From positions 223,501-287,500 of the forward strand of contig JAMWET010000159.1 of assembly GCA_024036415.1 (NCBI GenBank): DNA of 64,000 nt, read 5' to 3'. The notes beneath the pieces were generated by a model, which was not told where the DNA came from, searched no databases, and was given only the letters and a program-made list of their open reading frames with translations. Both the position numbers and the translations under genes were made by a program. The stretch comes from Prochilodus magdalenae (taxonomy: Eukaryota > Chordata > Actinopteri > Characiformes > Prochilodontidae). This document shows positions 45,437 through 56,750 of this stretch, piece after piece (within the stretch, counting starts at the first letter, position 1; the number at the start of each line of letters is the position of its first letter).

Positions 45437-45631
45437 GTGGCTGTTGGGTCAGTCAGGTACAGTGATAAGGCCTGACATTGCTCATCATGTCACATGCACA
45501 GTCGAGCATAAAGCTTATTAAATCATTTGCATGTCTCACAATGTCAAACCTGCCCACCAAGTTTCATCTCTGTCGGCTGATTCCTTCTGGGTGCTGATAT
45601 GTGTACAGCTAATCTTTTGACGATGAGTGAA
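45437..45631 (-). mobile_element. Family A copy split by an insertion, 5' half
   Basis: GGCTGTTGGGTCAGTCAGGT, GTCACATGCACAGTCGAGC and ACCCACCAAGTTTCATCTC-type text is the inverted 5' sub-terminal part. It ends in TCTTTTGACGATGAGTGA, the 5' terminus. It is colinear with 44,360-44,840 apart from about 130 bp that is missing at the break. Confidence 0.82.
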
Positions 45632-46675
45632 CATGCACAGTGCTGGAGAGTAACCCAGAGAACCTGCTTCTGGACTGCACAACTAAGGATCCTAATGGTG
45701 TCCTGCTCAGCTTATCTCTTCGAGACATGTTGGTGCACATCTGCTTGAATCATTCGGTGATTAAGGAGCTTGCGATACAAAGTGGAGATACACTGAATTT
45801 CATATGCCCTCTGTTCACTGAAGAGACTCGCAAACATGTCAGCGGATACCGGATTGAACGCACAGGAACGTACGCCATCAGAAGGTTACAAACATCCTGT
45901 ATAATTCATAGATCCCGGAGTCCGACAAGCTAGGCTAGTTGGCAAGCACAAGGCTTTCATATTTTCCAATAAGTGTCCAGTGTAATCGCATAGCATCGTC
46001 AAGCAAGGTGGCGTTTGGGTTAATTTATGAAAATATATAAGTAAACATGTTTAGCATATTTCAGCATGCGTACGAGATCACATCTTATGTAAAACATCAT
46101 CTGGAATGCTATAAAATAAGGATCTTTCAGAATGTATGGCACGCACTTCAGAGAGTCATGTTGGGGAATAAACATGGCGTAGCGCGTCAGATGGGCAGGT
46201 TTAGAGCTGGAGGATACATCTGTCGGGAGGGGTGCATGTCTAATAACTGTAACAAACATGAATGACAGGCAATTTCCTGTTTGCCCAGCACAGATAACAC
46301 AAAGTCTGCAAAGTCTTGGGCCTTGAAAATCGGCTGTGACCAAGAAGCTGCCATCACAAAATCACAAAAGAGCCACAAATATCAAAGACGTCGCTCATAA
46401 TTGCTTCTGTTTATGTGCGGAAGCAGCTGCTATCAGCACCAAACATCTGCATCTGTACCAAATAAATGTTCGATGAATTATGGGCCGTATTTTCAGGAGA
46501 CCTGCTTTCAGCTCTTTCTCCAGGCCTCAAAATGAACAGCCCAGCACACCTGTCCCAACACAGCGAGGGCACGTTTTACACCAAAACAGAATTAGTCATC
46601 TCTCTGCATTTAAACCTTGGTTAGACTTCGTATGTAGGGCAGTTATCTGGGTGGTCCAGGGGGAACCACCAGCAG
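45632..46675. other. Unassigned DNA with one 97-codon open stretch
   Basis: The plus strand at 45,640-45,933 reads MLESNPENLLLDCTTKDPNG and ends in IIHRSRSPTS. It has alternating hydrophobic and charged residues like a real domain, but I recognise no family. No splice sites or homologous copy support it. The rest is unassigned. Confidence 0.35.
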
Positions 46676-47400
46676 GATGTAGACTGTGACATGGAGAGGC
46701 AAGGATGCAAGGGCAAGTCTTTAAAATCCACCAATAAATACAAAGAGAAATAAAAGACACCAGTAAAATAAAAAAGTAATTGATTTTTAATGTACACTGT
46801 TGTGGGGCACAGAGTGTTTTTGTGTATAGATGAGGGAATGTCCCTGTGGGCTGTTTTGAGCCGGTAACCCTGTTCTCTCCAACTCGACACTCCAACTCTA
46901 CCATTAAGCCACCAAATACCACTGGCGGAGGTGCGAAACTGCACTCCTTTTCAATGATGAGGGGAAGAGAGCGGGAAACGTCAAACCAAGGGGACACCAA
47001 TATGGCGTAGCTCAAACAAAGAAAAGTTTAAACCAACAAAAACGCCTGAAAGGGGGAACACGAGCCACCAACAAGGCCTCCTTTATCTTTAGCCTTGTTC
47101 AAGACCCTCAACATCCTTTTCAAGCTTCCTCTTTTCTCTCTTCTATTCCCCCTTTTCCCCCATTTTTTCGTTGTGACTGTACCCCTTTCCTTTCCTTTTT
47201 TCCCTTTCACTACCTTCCCAGTCCCACACTAGATCAAAGGTGTGACAAAGCAAGTGTTGCTTGCCCACCACCCTTAAATCCTGAAACCGCCCAGGTGAGC
47301 ACTAATTGGCATCGATTTTACCCCTGGGGAACTCTGGGATTTTTGAGTTCCCTGGACTTATTCAATTATCAATGAAATATTCCGGACCCTCGCAGGTGGT
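46676..47400 (+). mobile_element. Composite repeat C, compact copy
   Basis: In order: a tail-like GCACAGAGTGTTTTTGTGTA, an inverted tRNA-like segment (reverse complement GGCTTAATGGTAGAGTTGG then GAGAACAGGGTTACCGG) at about 46,915-46,855, GAGAGCGGGAAACGTCAAAC, and TAGCTCAAACAAAGAAAAG. A CT-rich tract follows (47,110-47,215), and then AAAGGTGTGACAAAGC and GGGGAACTCTGGGATTTTTG. All blocks recur in the same order at 61.69-63.29 kb. It is non-coding. Confidence 0.7.
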
Positions 47401-47559
47401 GGCCGGCAGCATAGGCTGACAGTGGAGTGCTGACCTTATCAAGCCACCAATATATGTTTTGTATGCCTATCTGGGGGTGTAAATGGGGACAGTCAATTAA
47501 AAAATAGCAGTGGTGTTTCTTTGGCTGTTTAGCATTAGTTTCTCATCACGTTGGTATTT
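47401..47559. other. Unassigned spacer
   Basis: No feature recognised. Confidence 0.3.
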
Positions 47560-48080
47560 AAAGTTTAATTTACAGATACTCAACTACCACACTACTAACA
47601 ATTAATGTTAAACCGTGGATCCTGCTGCAGCAATGACACCAAGAGGTTTTTAGAGCATGGCGCGCTGCACATGGATGACAGGGGGCTATTAAAACCTGAA
47701 GGGTGTGAGTGACGGGATCCATAGATTGAGAAGAGGCGGTGCAGGGAATGTCTCGTTCCATGTGTGGATGGGAAAAATGGCCCATTGCCAAAAGCAGATG
47801 AAAATGGCTTCATGATGTTTGGACTAACTAGAAGGGACTGCATTTAGGCATGGACGAAGACCATAGTGTGAAGGAAGTAGCTGAATCTGCAGGTGTATGG
47901 AAGCGTTATGGTTCATACGGGGTCTACCAGCAGTGGCACAAATCCCAGTCTACAGGGAATTGACCTCATCAGGAAGTGTTTGAACTTGACGTGGTCCTAT
48001 GCCAGACTTAAGGCATCCATGCCACAATCTGGACCCAACTGCAACTAATCTCTATTTGAAGAGTGTCATTTGGAACATTG
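47560..48080 (+). mobile_element. Tc1-like 5' fragment (DHSVKEVAE lineage), copy 2
   Basis: It encodes MDEDHSVKEVAESAGVWKRY and then GSYGVYQQWHKSQS at about 47,850-47,958, a helix-turn-helix with a longer match to the Tc1 pattern than copy 1. The shared upstream text includes GGATCCATAGATTGAGAAGA and GTCTCGTTCCATGTGTGG. It ends without catalytic sequence. Confidence 0.68.
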
Positions 48081-48310
48081 ACTGCAGAAGGGCCTAATCC
48101 AGATCGGGCCTCTCGTTTGAATTTTCCTGGCCCACCTTAAATGATCCAGCAGTAAACAGCTGTGGCCTGAGGCGGTAGAATATAGGTGCTGCCACAATTT
48201 AAGGTAGACTTGGTAAATTCGAAACAAGAAGTTGGACATTTGGCCTGAAGCGCATAATTGAACTGTGTTGAACCATTTAAGGTGGAACATGGAATTCTAA
48301 TGGAAAAGTT
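48081..48310. repeat. Possible decayed inverted repeat
   Basis: GGCCCACCTTAAATGATCC (48,131) and GAACCATTTAAGGTGGAAC (48,272) are partly complementary, and GGCCTAAT/GGCCTGA phrases recur. It is possibly a small transposon remnant. Confidence 0.35.
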
Positions 48311-49249
48311 AGAGAATAAGAACTGACTTCATCTTCATGCCGGCCTCAAAGTGGGTCAAGCACGAATGTATCCGTTCTTGCCGAACTGGAGCAGGATGTT
48401 ATAAAGCCCACCCAGAGCATTTTCCCATGTGTAGCTCTTTCACATAGGCTTGCAGGCTTCACAGAGGTGTCTTTGACACAAGTGGGCAGAGATAGTCCGT
48501 TATACTATACAGCTATAAAACCCCATTACAGCTACATCCCAGCGAATGCATAGCAACAGGAAGCGACACTATACAAACACATCCAGTGAACAACTAATCA
48601 TGCAACCTAGCTGCAATTCCCTACGAATTCCCAGCAAAAATAAGAAAATCATTTACTACCGACATAAAAGATTGTCTCTCAGTTGTTGATGTAATGCAGT
48701 CAGGAGCTAGTTGTGAAAACCTTTTTGGCCAGGCTTAAAATGACCACCAGAAAGCGTTTCTTAAAGCCGTGCTGTTTCCGTATTCAATCCGGCCGGGCCG
48801 GTGTGCTGAACTCAGGGATTTGTCTATTCCGGCTGTGTGAGGCTGGGGCTGTGCGGGGACACAGGAAGGAGTGATGTTGCCGGTTCTTTCAGCACTGTGT
48901 GGTTGCGGGAATTCAGGCTCTTCTCTTTAACAGTGTCTGTTTACAATAGATAAGGCATGCGCTTCGACAATCGCCGTCTCAGAGGCCGCTCTCTATTCAT
49001 TCTCAGGTTTGATGAAGCTCTAAAGCTCTTTTGCTTTAGAGGTCAAGGTATTTTTTCGGCCCATCCCCCGAACTCTTACTCTCTCTCCTTCTTATTTCTT
49101 ACGCTCATTCTCTCTCTCATTCTCTTTCTCTCTCTCCCTCCCTCTGCCCTGCATTGTTTGGCAGTCTTCGCCCTTATGTTTATCCCATACCAAGCCTGAT
49201 GATAGAAAAACTCCATTTCCGGAAAAAGTTGGGCAGTTTTTTTAAATGA
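48311..49249. other. Unassigned DNA
   Basis: No gene or repeat recognised. A CT-rich patch lies at 49,078-49,145. Confidence 0.35.
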
Positions 49250-50130
49250 ATTTTAAACTGACCACCTGACCACTTTTCACTGACCTATTTCATTGGACAC
49301 TCAGTTACGAAAATATAACACGCCAAGAAGGAGCTACTGGGGTGAAACTTTGTGTGAGTGTAATGACGATGTATGCCAGTGATAACTGTATGAGACTGAA
49401 AGGAGAAGGTTATTGGTGAAACTGTACAACTGAAGTAGGCTCTTTACCCTGCATACAAGATGAGCTACAGTTGAGAATGGTGGCATACAGGTTCCGTATG
49501 GCATCCTGCGGAACATTAGTTGCAGCTAGGCCTGTAGATTCTGCGCACTGGCTGATGCTAGCGTCCCAGCTGGACCCATAAATGCTGAATTGATGATAAA
49601 TCTGGTGACCCGGCAGGCCAAGGGAGTGGTGCAATCTGCCAGAGAGATTCCTAGGACCCCTTGCCACGTGTGGGTGAGCATTATCCTGCTGGAAAATGGC
49701 TGTTGGAAGCACTGCCGTGGGAGGCAACACATGTGGCTGGAGGATGTCCTGCACATTTTGCTGAGCTGTTAGTGTCCCTTGTATCACAAGGCAGTCCAGG
49801 TTTCTCGTGCACAGCACCAAACGAAGGTGATGGTGGCTTGCTCTAAATAGCAGGATACGTAATGGTCACCATGACTTCAAATTTCCTTCTGCTATGTGCC
49901 TGTAATTGGTCCTGGCAGAGAAATGAAGGTGCCACCTGTGTCTAGTGCTTGTTGGCAGATCAACGATCCTCTCTACTGGTTTCCATTCGGAACCTGTTTG
50001 CTGTGTGCGCATGTCCTCACATAACCAGACCACACCTGTAACCATTTACATATCTGCCTGGGACATAACTGCAGGCCATGTGCAGTAATCTGACATTTCT
50101 ATCTGGGTGCGTCATTTTTTTAGCAATGTA
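49250..50130 (-). mobile_element. Tc1-like element with deleted 5' half
   Basis: A 136-codon minus-strand stretch (49,820-49,410) reads IQGTLTAQQNVQDILQPHVL and then AIFQQDNAHPHVARG. D46 is the second catalytic aspartate of the DDE triad. After it the frame shifts and NPIE is not preserved, but NVPQDAIRNLYATILNC marks the C-terminus. First-aspartate and DNA-binding blocks are missing. Both termini are blurred. Confidence 0.72.
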
Positions 50131-50280
50131 TTTTGTGAATATGAACAGATATAGAATTAGGTCCCTGCAACACACTCAAAACAAGTTGGGACAGATGCCT
50201 GGTCACCACTGTGTTGTATCACTCATCCATGTAATTACATAGTTTAGTGGTCCGGGAACTGAGGACACTACGTTAGTACG

Positions 50281-50492
50281 TTTACAACATTAAGCTGACG
50301 CTCTTATCCAGAGCGACTTACAAGGTTAATCATATTACAGGTAGTCCAGTGTAGTGTTAGGAGTCTTGCCCAAGGACTCTTATTAGTGTAGCCATCCAGA
50401 CCAAGCTTCGAACCCTGGTTCCTCCACATGTGGTGGTGGTGCCCTGGCGGGTAGTGGTGTTACCCACTGAGCTATACCAACCACACTAGTTG
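50281..50492 (-). mobile_element. tRNA-derived SINE family 2, complete head and tail
   Basis: The reverse complement starts TGGTTGGTATAGCTCAGTGG with a perfect A-box (TAGCTCAGTGG, complement at 50,464-50,474). It has a B-box GTTCGAAGC (complement at 50,405-50,413). The 3' tail CTTGTAAGTCGCTCTGGATA then AGAGCGTCAGC matches the L2 LINE ending at 61.65 kb. RNA polymerase III transcription and borrowing of the L2 enzyme are inferred from that layout. Confidence 0.87.
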
Positions 50493-50957
50493 TTGTGGAA
50501 CGTTTGCCTATTCCAAACGAAACTCAATGTCTGTCCAACACTGGTGGTTGACATCAGGCCAACCCTGGGTTTGGACTTCAACTGAAATTCACAGCTGGTC
50601 TGACCTTACAGTTCACCATCTTTCTGTCTGGTGCCTGCTGAGACCTCAACACAGCCGTTTCTGAAAGGCAGTAATCCCACCCCCTTACACTGAGAGACCT
50701 GAAGAGTAGAGGAACCAGCATTTATTTTTATTCTTTCTTCAGGAAAGATATGAGCATTCTTCCTACCTCGGCAATTTTACATCCCAAACGAAATCAATTT
50801 GTAATTAAGGAATTCAGCACCTTTCACATTTTATATTCATCAATCTGCCATCCGATTGGTTTCACCGGAAATTAGATGGAACAGCTTTTCAAGCTCAAAG
50901 TCCTGTTCAGCAGGTGCAGGGCATCAATCACCCACACCTCAGTGGAATACAAATACA
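50493..50957. other. Unassigned DNA
   Basis: No gene or repeat recognised. Confidence 0.35.
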
Positions 50958-50958
50958 C

Positions 50959-50979
50959 GGGGGGGGGGGGGGGGGGGGG
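50959..50979. repeat. (G)21 homopolymer
   Basis: Twenty-one consecutive G residues. This is capable in principle of G-quadruplex formation and is also a common place for assembly length error. Confidence 0.9.
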
Positions 50980-51056
50980 TTTGAGAAAACTTCTGTAATT
51001 CATAGATCAAAATCAAATTAGGAATGCATGCATACAGAATGTGTATTTTATGCAGA

Positions 51057-51793
51057 TACAGTCAACATCAAAAGAATCGCTGCACCCAGAAGGAATCAAC
51101 CGACAGGAATGAAACTAGGTGGGTAGGTGTCACATTGTGAGATGCTCAGCCGTGCATGTGAAGTAAGCAAGGACGGGCCTTATCTCTGTACCTGACTGAC
51201 CCAACAGCCACGTCTGCAGACATTCAGCGAGCAGTGATGTCCTCCATGGGTCATTCTGTTAGTGCTAACACCATTGGCAGATGGCTGCACAATGTAGGAC
51301 TGCATGCATTCAGACCAGTTTCAATGATTGCCCCGCTACGTCAACTTCACCAGACTGTCATGGAGTGACTCAGAATGGCAGCGGGTCATCTTCAGTGACG
51401 AGTCCCGCTTCTGTCTTGGTGGAGGCGACAAACGAATCGGTGTGTGTCGTCACAAGTCCAGAAGACCTGAGGTCACTCCACCGCCACCCCTACCGCACCA
51501 TCTGCAGGAACTGTATTAGAATATTCAAGCTGCATGGGATGGATCATCATAGGACATCAATAGGAACCTCTGCAGCTCCGTGCCAAGACGTCTGGCATTT
51601 TGCGTTAGCAAACATGGCGGCCCAACAACAAATTGAGAGACACTACTTCTGTATGTGTGGCTCAATAAATATTGATCATATGAGTCTAAATTTATCATCA
51701 GTTATTGTTCCTGGTAAATTTTATCTTCCTTCCCAACAGCACTGCAATCGGACACTTTCAATTCAGTGCAGCTATTTATTTTGATAATGAGTA
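51057..51793 (+). mobile_element. Family A non-autonomous Tc1 element, both ends present
   Basis: The left terminus TACAGTCAACATCAAAAGAA is followed by GCTGCACCCAGAAGGAATCA. The second DNA-binding remnant encodes QRAVMSSMGHSVSANTIGRW. Then comes SEWQRVIFSDESRFCLGGGD, with the first catalytic aspartate intact, the shared junction RRPEVTPPPPLPHHLQEL, and a 3' end decaying into TTTTGATAATGAGTA. It has the best-preserved first-aspartate block of the family, but still no second aspartate or NPIE motif. Confidence 0.88.
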
Positions 51794-52321
51794 CGCAGTA
51801 TATGCAGTATGTGTCCTTAATGCAGATATACAGTATTAAACCACCAAATTACACATATCAAATAAAGCATATTTAACTTTATACTGTCACAGATTCATTT
51901 CATTATCCTAACACTCAATATTATCTATTACACACACATTAGATTTATAGCTTTCATTTCTCCAGTTCACATGTGAGCCATTTAAGCCATGTATCAGTTA
52001 ATAATGGCCTATCACTAGCTCAACATTCACCATCACTAACAATGGCACAATGCTAATCACTAACAAGTGGTTTGCTGATAACTGCGCACAGGGCTTCAGG
52101 CTAAAAGGTCAGACTGGGATTGGAGGGAAGAGGAAGCAGATGGCTGAGGAGAAAATTGTCTCATGCAGAGAAATCTTCTCACTCACAAACCGATCCATCT
52201 GGTGGGCTCTGCACTTCTAACGCACCCACATCCTCAGCACCAACAGTTACAGAGCGTTAAGTACATACAGTTGACATGCCATGGGCCTCAAACACTGCCG
52301 TTCCTAGATCGCTACATGGGC
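51794..52321. other. Unassigned DNA
   Basis: No gene or repeat recognised. Confidence 0.35.
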
Positions 52322-52478
52322 TGGAATGGACTGGAGGTTAGGGAACCAGCATTGTGACTTGAGGGTCACTGGTTGAATTCCCTGAACTGACAGGACAGAA
52401 CTGAAGTAGTCTTGAACAAGGCACCTAACCCCCAACTGCTCTCTGTGCACTGTAGATAGGGCTACCCATTGTTCCGGA
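52322..52478 (+). mobile_element. SINE family 1, copy 6, partial
   Basis: GGACTGGAGGTTAGGGAACC, a B-box-like GGTTGAATTCC, and CTTGAACAAGGCACCTAACC followed by CCCAACTGCTCTC. The far 3' part is missing. Confidence 0.78.
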
Positions 52479-54115
52479 CTGTGCTACGAAGGTTAGGCTC
52501 TGCACCTTTCACTCCGGACACTCTCTCTAACTCTTGAATGATATGGAGCAGCTTGGCTCTGTGCTTGACCCTGAAGAGACTCAAGAGAGGGGCAGCTCCA
52601 CCTTTATTAGCACCAAAATCCCAACAGCAGCCATTCTGTGTGATTGTATCCGTGTTTGCCGGTTATAGCAGATCTTACACTGAGAGTTCTATAGTGAGGA
52701 ACAACTTTCATCTACTGAGTGTTGAAGTCCCAATGGAAAGCCAGTAGCTGGTATAGGTAACGTAAGCTATTAGCATTAGCTTCAAGTAACTAGCATTAGC
52801 ATAGCTAACTAAACAGCATGAGGGCAGAGCTTATTAACACAGGGGCTTATTTTATTGTGTCGATTTCCACATGTAGCTTTAGTGTGTCAATCAGCCAATC
52901 AGAGCAGAGCTAATCTACATACCCATGAGCTCACCAAACAAGGGAAAACAGCAGCTCGTTTTATTCTAGGACCAAATTATAGAGTGTAAATGGGCATGTA
53001 AAACTGCATCTTACCATTGTACCACGACCAACGTCATATACTTTCTATGTAGGACATCAGAGAACTATGAAACGCTGAGTTAGAGGTTCTCATATCTGAG
53101 TACTTCTCGCTCCACTGCTCTTATATGAGCACAGTTTGAAAAATCCTTCTGGAAAATAGTTCTCATAACCTTTCTAAACTTATAATAATGTCTTACGCAC
53201 ATCAAACGCAATCAGTTCAGTCTCCAGCGAACAAATTATGACTCCTGCTCTTCTGGCTTTAACAGTGGCATGGACAAAGCACCCTCACCTATCCTTCCTG
53301 CGGTCTCTCTCTCATTAACACAGCAGCAATTTCGCTCTTCAAAGGAGGAGGAACTCAATGAGGGGGTTCAAGACGTCCGAGTCACAGTCATTCCAAACTC
53401 CAGAAGTGACTAATTCAGACGCACCAGAGGTCAAAGAGAGGCTGATTGAGAGAGTACAAACAGAATAACCACACATTTCTCTGACAGAGAGCTACAGAGA
53501 GTGTTTGTTTCTCCTTCAGATGTTGGGTACTTTAAAGATCATTCGCTTGCCTTGTAAATAACCTTCAGTCACATCCAGCCAGATGTATTTTTAGCTCCAT
53601 TTTGCATCGCGTTCATGTGCCGGTGCGGTCGTTTCACTAAATGACCACATACTGGTAGCGCGTCTAGACCTATAAATCCAATTTAAAGGAGAACCTTAAT
53701 CTGATTTGAGCATTTCATTGCGCAGCCTAAACGCACTGCATGTTAAAAGGACGTGGAGGAATCGTCCGGCGCTGTTTAGCTCTGCATACTGTCAACAAAC
53801 GTCGACTCTGAGTCTGATAAGAAGGTGTTACTTTGTTGATACTGCGGTCATAAGCAAGGAGGAAGGTTTACTCAGAGTCTCTGGCTCTTTAGAGATGTGC
53901 TGATAGCCATGTACAGGGGAATTCTGCTGGTGTTCTTTTTTCATTTTTGCATAATTGAATCATTACAATGCATCATTCAGAGGGGTTTGATGTGGATACT
54001 GTGTTCTATAGAATCATACGGCGTCTCAGTTTCTCACCGTGGTGGTGATCAGAAGTTGAAGGTAACCAACGGCATGAACTCGAATCCTGTAGCTGAGTGG
54101 TTTTTTGTATACTTA
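52479..54115. other. Unassigned DNA
   Basis: No exon or confident repeat. AGCTATTAGCATTAGCTTC repeats a TAGCATTAGC phrase at 52,766-52,802. Confidence 0.35.
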
Positions 54116-55140
54116 CAGTGAAGAAAATAAGTATTTGAACACCCTGCGACTTTGCAAGTTCTCCCACTTAGAAATCATGGAGGGTTCTGAAATTTTCATC
54201 TTAGGTGCATGTCCACTGTGAGAGACATAATCTAAAAAAAAAATCTGGAAATCACGATGTATGATTTTTTAATAATGTATTTGTGTGTTACTGCTGCAGA
54301 TAAGTATTTGAACACCTGTGAAAATCAGTGTTAATATCTGGTACAGTAGCCTTCGTTTGCAATTACAGAGGTCCTGTAGTTCTTCACCAGGTGTGCACAC
54401 ACTGCAGCAGGGATTTTGGCCCATTCCTCCACACAGATCTTCTCCAGATCAGCCAGGTTTCTGGGCTGTCGCTGAGAAACACAGAGTTTGAGCTCCCTCC
54501 AAAGATTTTCTATAGGGTTTAGGTCTGGAGACTGGCTAGGCCACTCCAGAACCTTGATATGCTTCTTACGGAGCCACTCCTTGGTTATCCTGGCTGTGTG
54601 CTTTGGGTCATTGTCATGCTGGAAGACCCAGCCACAACCCATCTTCAATGCTCTAACTGAGGGAAGGAGGTTGTTCCCCAAAATCTCGCAATACATGGCC
54701 CCGGTTATCCTCTCCTTAATACAGTGCCGTCGTCCTGTCCCATGTACAGAAAAACACCCCCAAAGCATGATGCCTCCACCCCCATGCTTCACAGTAGGGA
54801 TGGGGTTTTTGGGATGGTACTCATCATTCCTCGTCCTCCAAACACAGCGAGTGGAATTAAGACCATCTGACCACAGAACTTTCTCCCATGACTCCTCTGG
54901 ATCATCCAAATGGTCATGGGTAAACATGCTGATTTAAGCAGGGGAAGCTTCCGTGCCATGCATGACTTTAAACTATGATGTCTTAGTGTATTACCCACAG
55001 TAACCTTGGAAACAGTGGTGCCAGCTCTCTTCAGGTTATTGACCAGCTCCTCCCATGTAGTTCTGGGCTGATTCCTTCCTACCTTTCTTAGGATCACTGA
55101 TAAACCACGAGGTGAGATCCTGCGTGGATGTATGTACCCA
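54116..55140 (-). mobile_element. Tc1 transposon, best-preserved copy, 5'-truncated
   Basis: The left terminus begins CAGTGAAGAAAATAAGTATT next to a TA, with an internal direct repeat of AATAAGTATTTGAACACC (54,127 and 54,299) typical of this Tc1 subgroup. The transposase runs on the minus strand. The right terminus is missing: homology stops at about 55,140, next to an ATCC run. Confidence 0.9.
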
Positions 55141-55145
55141 TCCAT
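54331..55145 (-). pseudogene. Tc1 transposase pseudogene, DD34E
   Basis: Two overlapping open stretches make up the protein. The N-terminal one (from 55,145) contains the second DNA-binding block [20 protein letters not shown]. The C-terminal one (54,927-54,331, 198 codons) has D21 in WSD, D105 in [10 protein letters not shown] and E140 in [10 protein letters not shown]105 and E140 are 34 residues apart, the Tc1 DD34E spacing. It ends [13 protein letters not shown] small deletion after LPLLKSA causes the frameshift. About eight residues just after WSD are also missing. The first DNA-binding block is lost with the truncated right end. It is inactive, though all three catalytic residues remain. 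Confidence 0.92.
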
Positions 55146-55239
55146 CCATCCATTTAATCTACAGTTTTTTCCACCTTCAGTGGTTCTATTTTGACATGTC
55201 GCATGTTGACATGTTTTGTTTTGTAAAGCTGTTCCTTTA
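55141..55239. other. Short spacer with ATCC run
   Basis: An ATCC run at 55,137-55,152 marks the edge of the truncated Tc1. Confidence 0.5.
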
Positions 55240-55970
55240 ATTAAAAACGTCTAGTTTGAGAGTTGTAATCCTGATAACACGGCAGTCCAGAGTCACAAAA
55301 ACAGGCCAGATCAAAACCAGAAGGAATGTAAACAGATACACTGGCAAGGCGAGAGCACAAAAACGAGCAAGCATCGAGAACACAGGGCAGGTAAACCGGG
55401 CTAACACATTTAAAGGGCTAAAGCAAACCACAAACACAATCTGTAAAAAACATGAATGAGTCAAAACTAGGAAATTGAAAAACAGGAGAGCATTGGCACC
55501 AAGTATGCACCAAGGACCGATACAAGAACAATAGCACAGACGAGTGGGGTTTAAATACAAACAGGAGTGACGAGGACAAGGTGTAAACAATCAGAACCCC
55601 AGTGAGGAGCTTCTCAGAAATGAGAGTCTTTGATTGGGCAAGAGGGAGCATGTAACCAGAGGGTGGTTCTGGGTAATGAAGTCCACAACCCCCTTGTTTA
55701 AAACACAAGGACTACTCGACACGAAGACCAGACAAAACACCAAGCAACACAAAGAGAGAACCAGACAAAACACCAAGCAACACAAGGAGAACAGCCTGGG
55801 CTATACATACATGAGCACTGAGGAGGAACCCTGGAGACGGGGCAGAGCCACACACTAGGGACTGGTGTGGGGCTTGATAATGGGGTGGAGACAAGACAGG
55901 CTAGAACCAAAATAAATAGAAGCACATGGTAGATCACAACAAAGGCGCATGGAGGTGACACGACAGATGA
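55240..55970. mobile_element. Dispersed non-coding repeat E, adjacent or nested copies
   Basis: An AC-rich segment (55,240-55,690) with GGTTTAAATACAAACAGG is followed by a second unit in which the phrase ACCAGACAAAACACCAAGC is directly repeated (55,726 and 55,762). The second unit ends GGAACCCTGGAGACGGGGC, TAATGGGGTGGAGACAAGAC and GAGGTGACACGACAG. The second unit resembles 28.75-28.88 kb. No coding capacity. Confidence 0.5.
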
Positions 55971-56445
55971 CACATGAAACCAAGGAAAGAGAGATCAGGC
56001 CTACAGTCTTCGGTCATTTAAGAAGGGTACAGGCAGACGCTGTAAGGCTACAGAGTCCAGAAAGGAAGTGTACATGTACTCCAGTTTTACCGTCATCAGC
56101 GCCACTTTGCTGTGGCTGTATCACTGCCACTCCAAAGAAATCCAGTTACTGAGTTGACATCGGACAGTTGTACCTCAAACTCTCTGAATGAACTTTTTTC
56201 AGACGTTTTACCAGAAAACAGCTAGAACTCCCTTTTAAATAACTTTCATTATATTGATGTCATTATCAGTATCGAACAAACCTGATTTCCACATAACCTC
56301 TCGCTCAGTCTGCTGCGGTCATTCAAAAGGGCACAAGCTAACGAAGAAGGCCAAACCTCCCTTCCAATTTCATGCTCGGTGCTCACAGGTGAAGCAAGAA
56401 GAAATCTGGTTGGAAGGAAGATATGCATAACCACTGCACCTCCCC
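55971..56445. other. Unassigned DNA
   Basis: No gene or repeat recognised. Confidence 0.35.
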
Positions 56446-56473
56446 AACAGACACACACCCACCCACACACACA

Positions 56474-56517
<44 letters not shown>

Positions 56518-56750
56518 CACACCCACCCACACACCCACAAACACACACAGACACCCACGCACACACACAGACACCCACGCACACACACACAGACACACAC
56601 TCACCCACACACCCAGACACACACACACACCCAGACACACACACACACACCCAGACACACACACCCACACACACAGACCCACACACCCAGACACACACAC
56701 ACCCACACACCCCCACCCCCATCCACACACCCACCCACACACACACACAT
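56446..56750. repeat. Compound (CA)n/(CCCACA)n microsatellite
   Basis: CA dinucleotides are interrupted by ACACCCA and CAGACACCCA units. Opposed HTHTH and CVCVC open frames are artefacts. Confidence 0.95.

Noticed and set aside
45640..45933. Host exon
   Set aside because: I found no AG/GT pair with a conserved reading frame and no recognisable protein family, so I kept it only as an open stretch.
50281..50492. Functional tRNA gene
   Set aside because: A and B boxes are present, but the sequence does not close into an acceptor stem and continues into a LINE-type tail, so it is a SINE.
54331..54927. Intact, active Tc1 transposase
   Set aside because: All three catalytic residues survive, but there is a frameshift from the DNA-binding part, a deletion just after the first aspartate, and loss of the right terminus.
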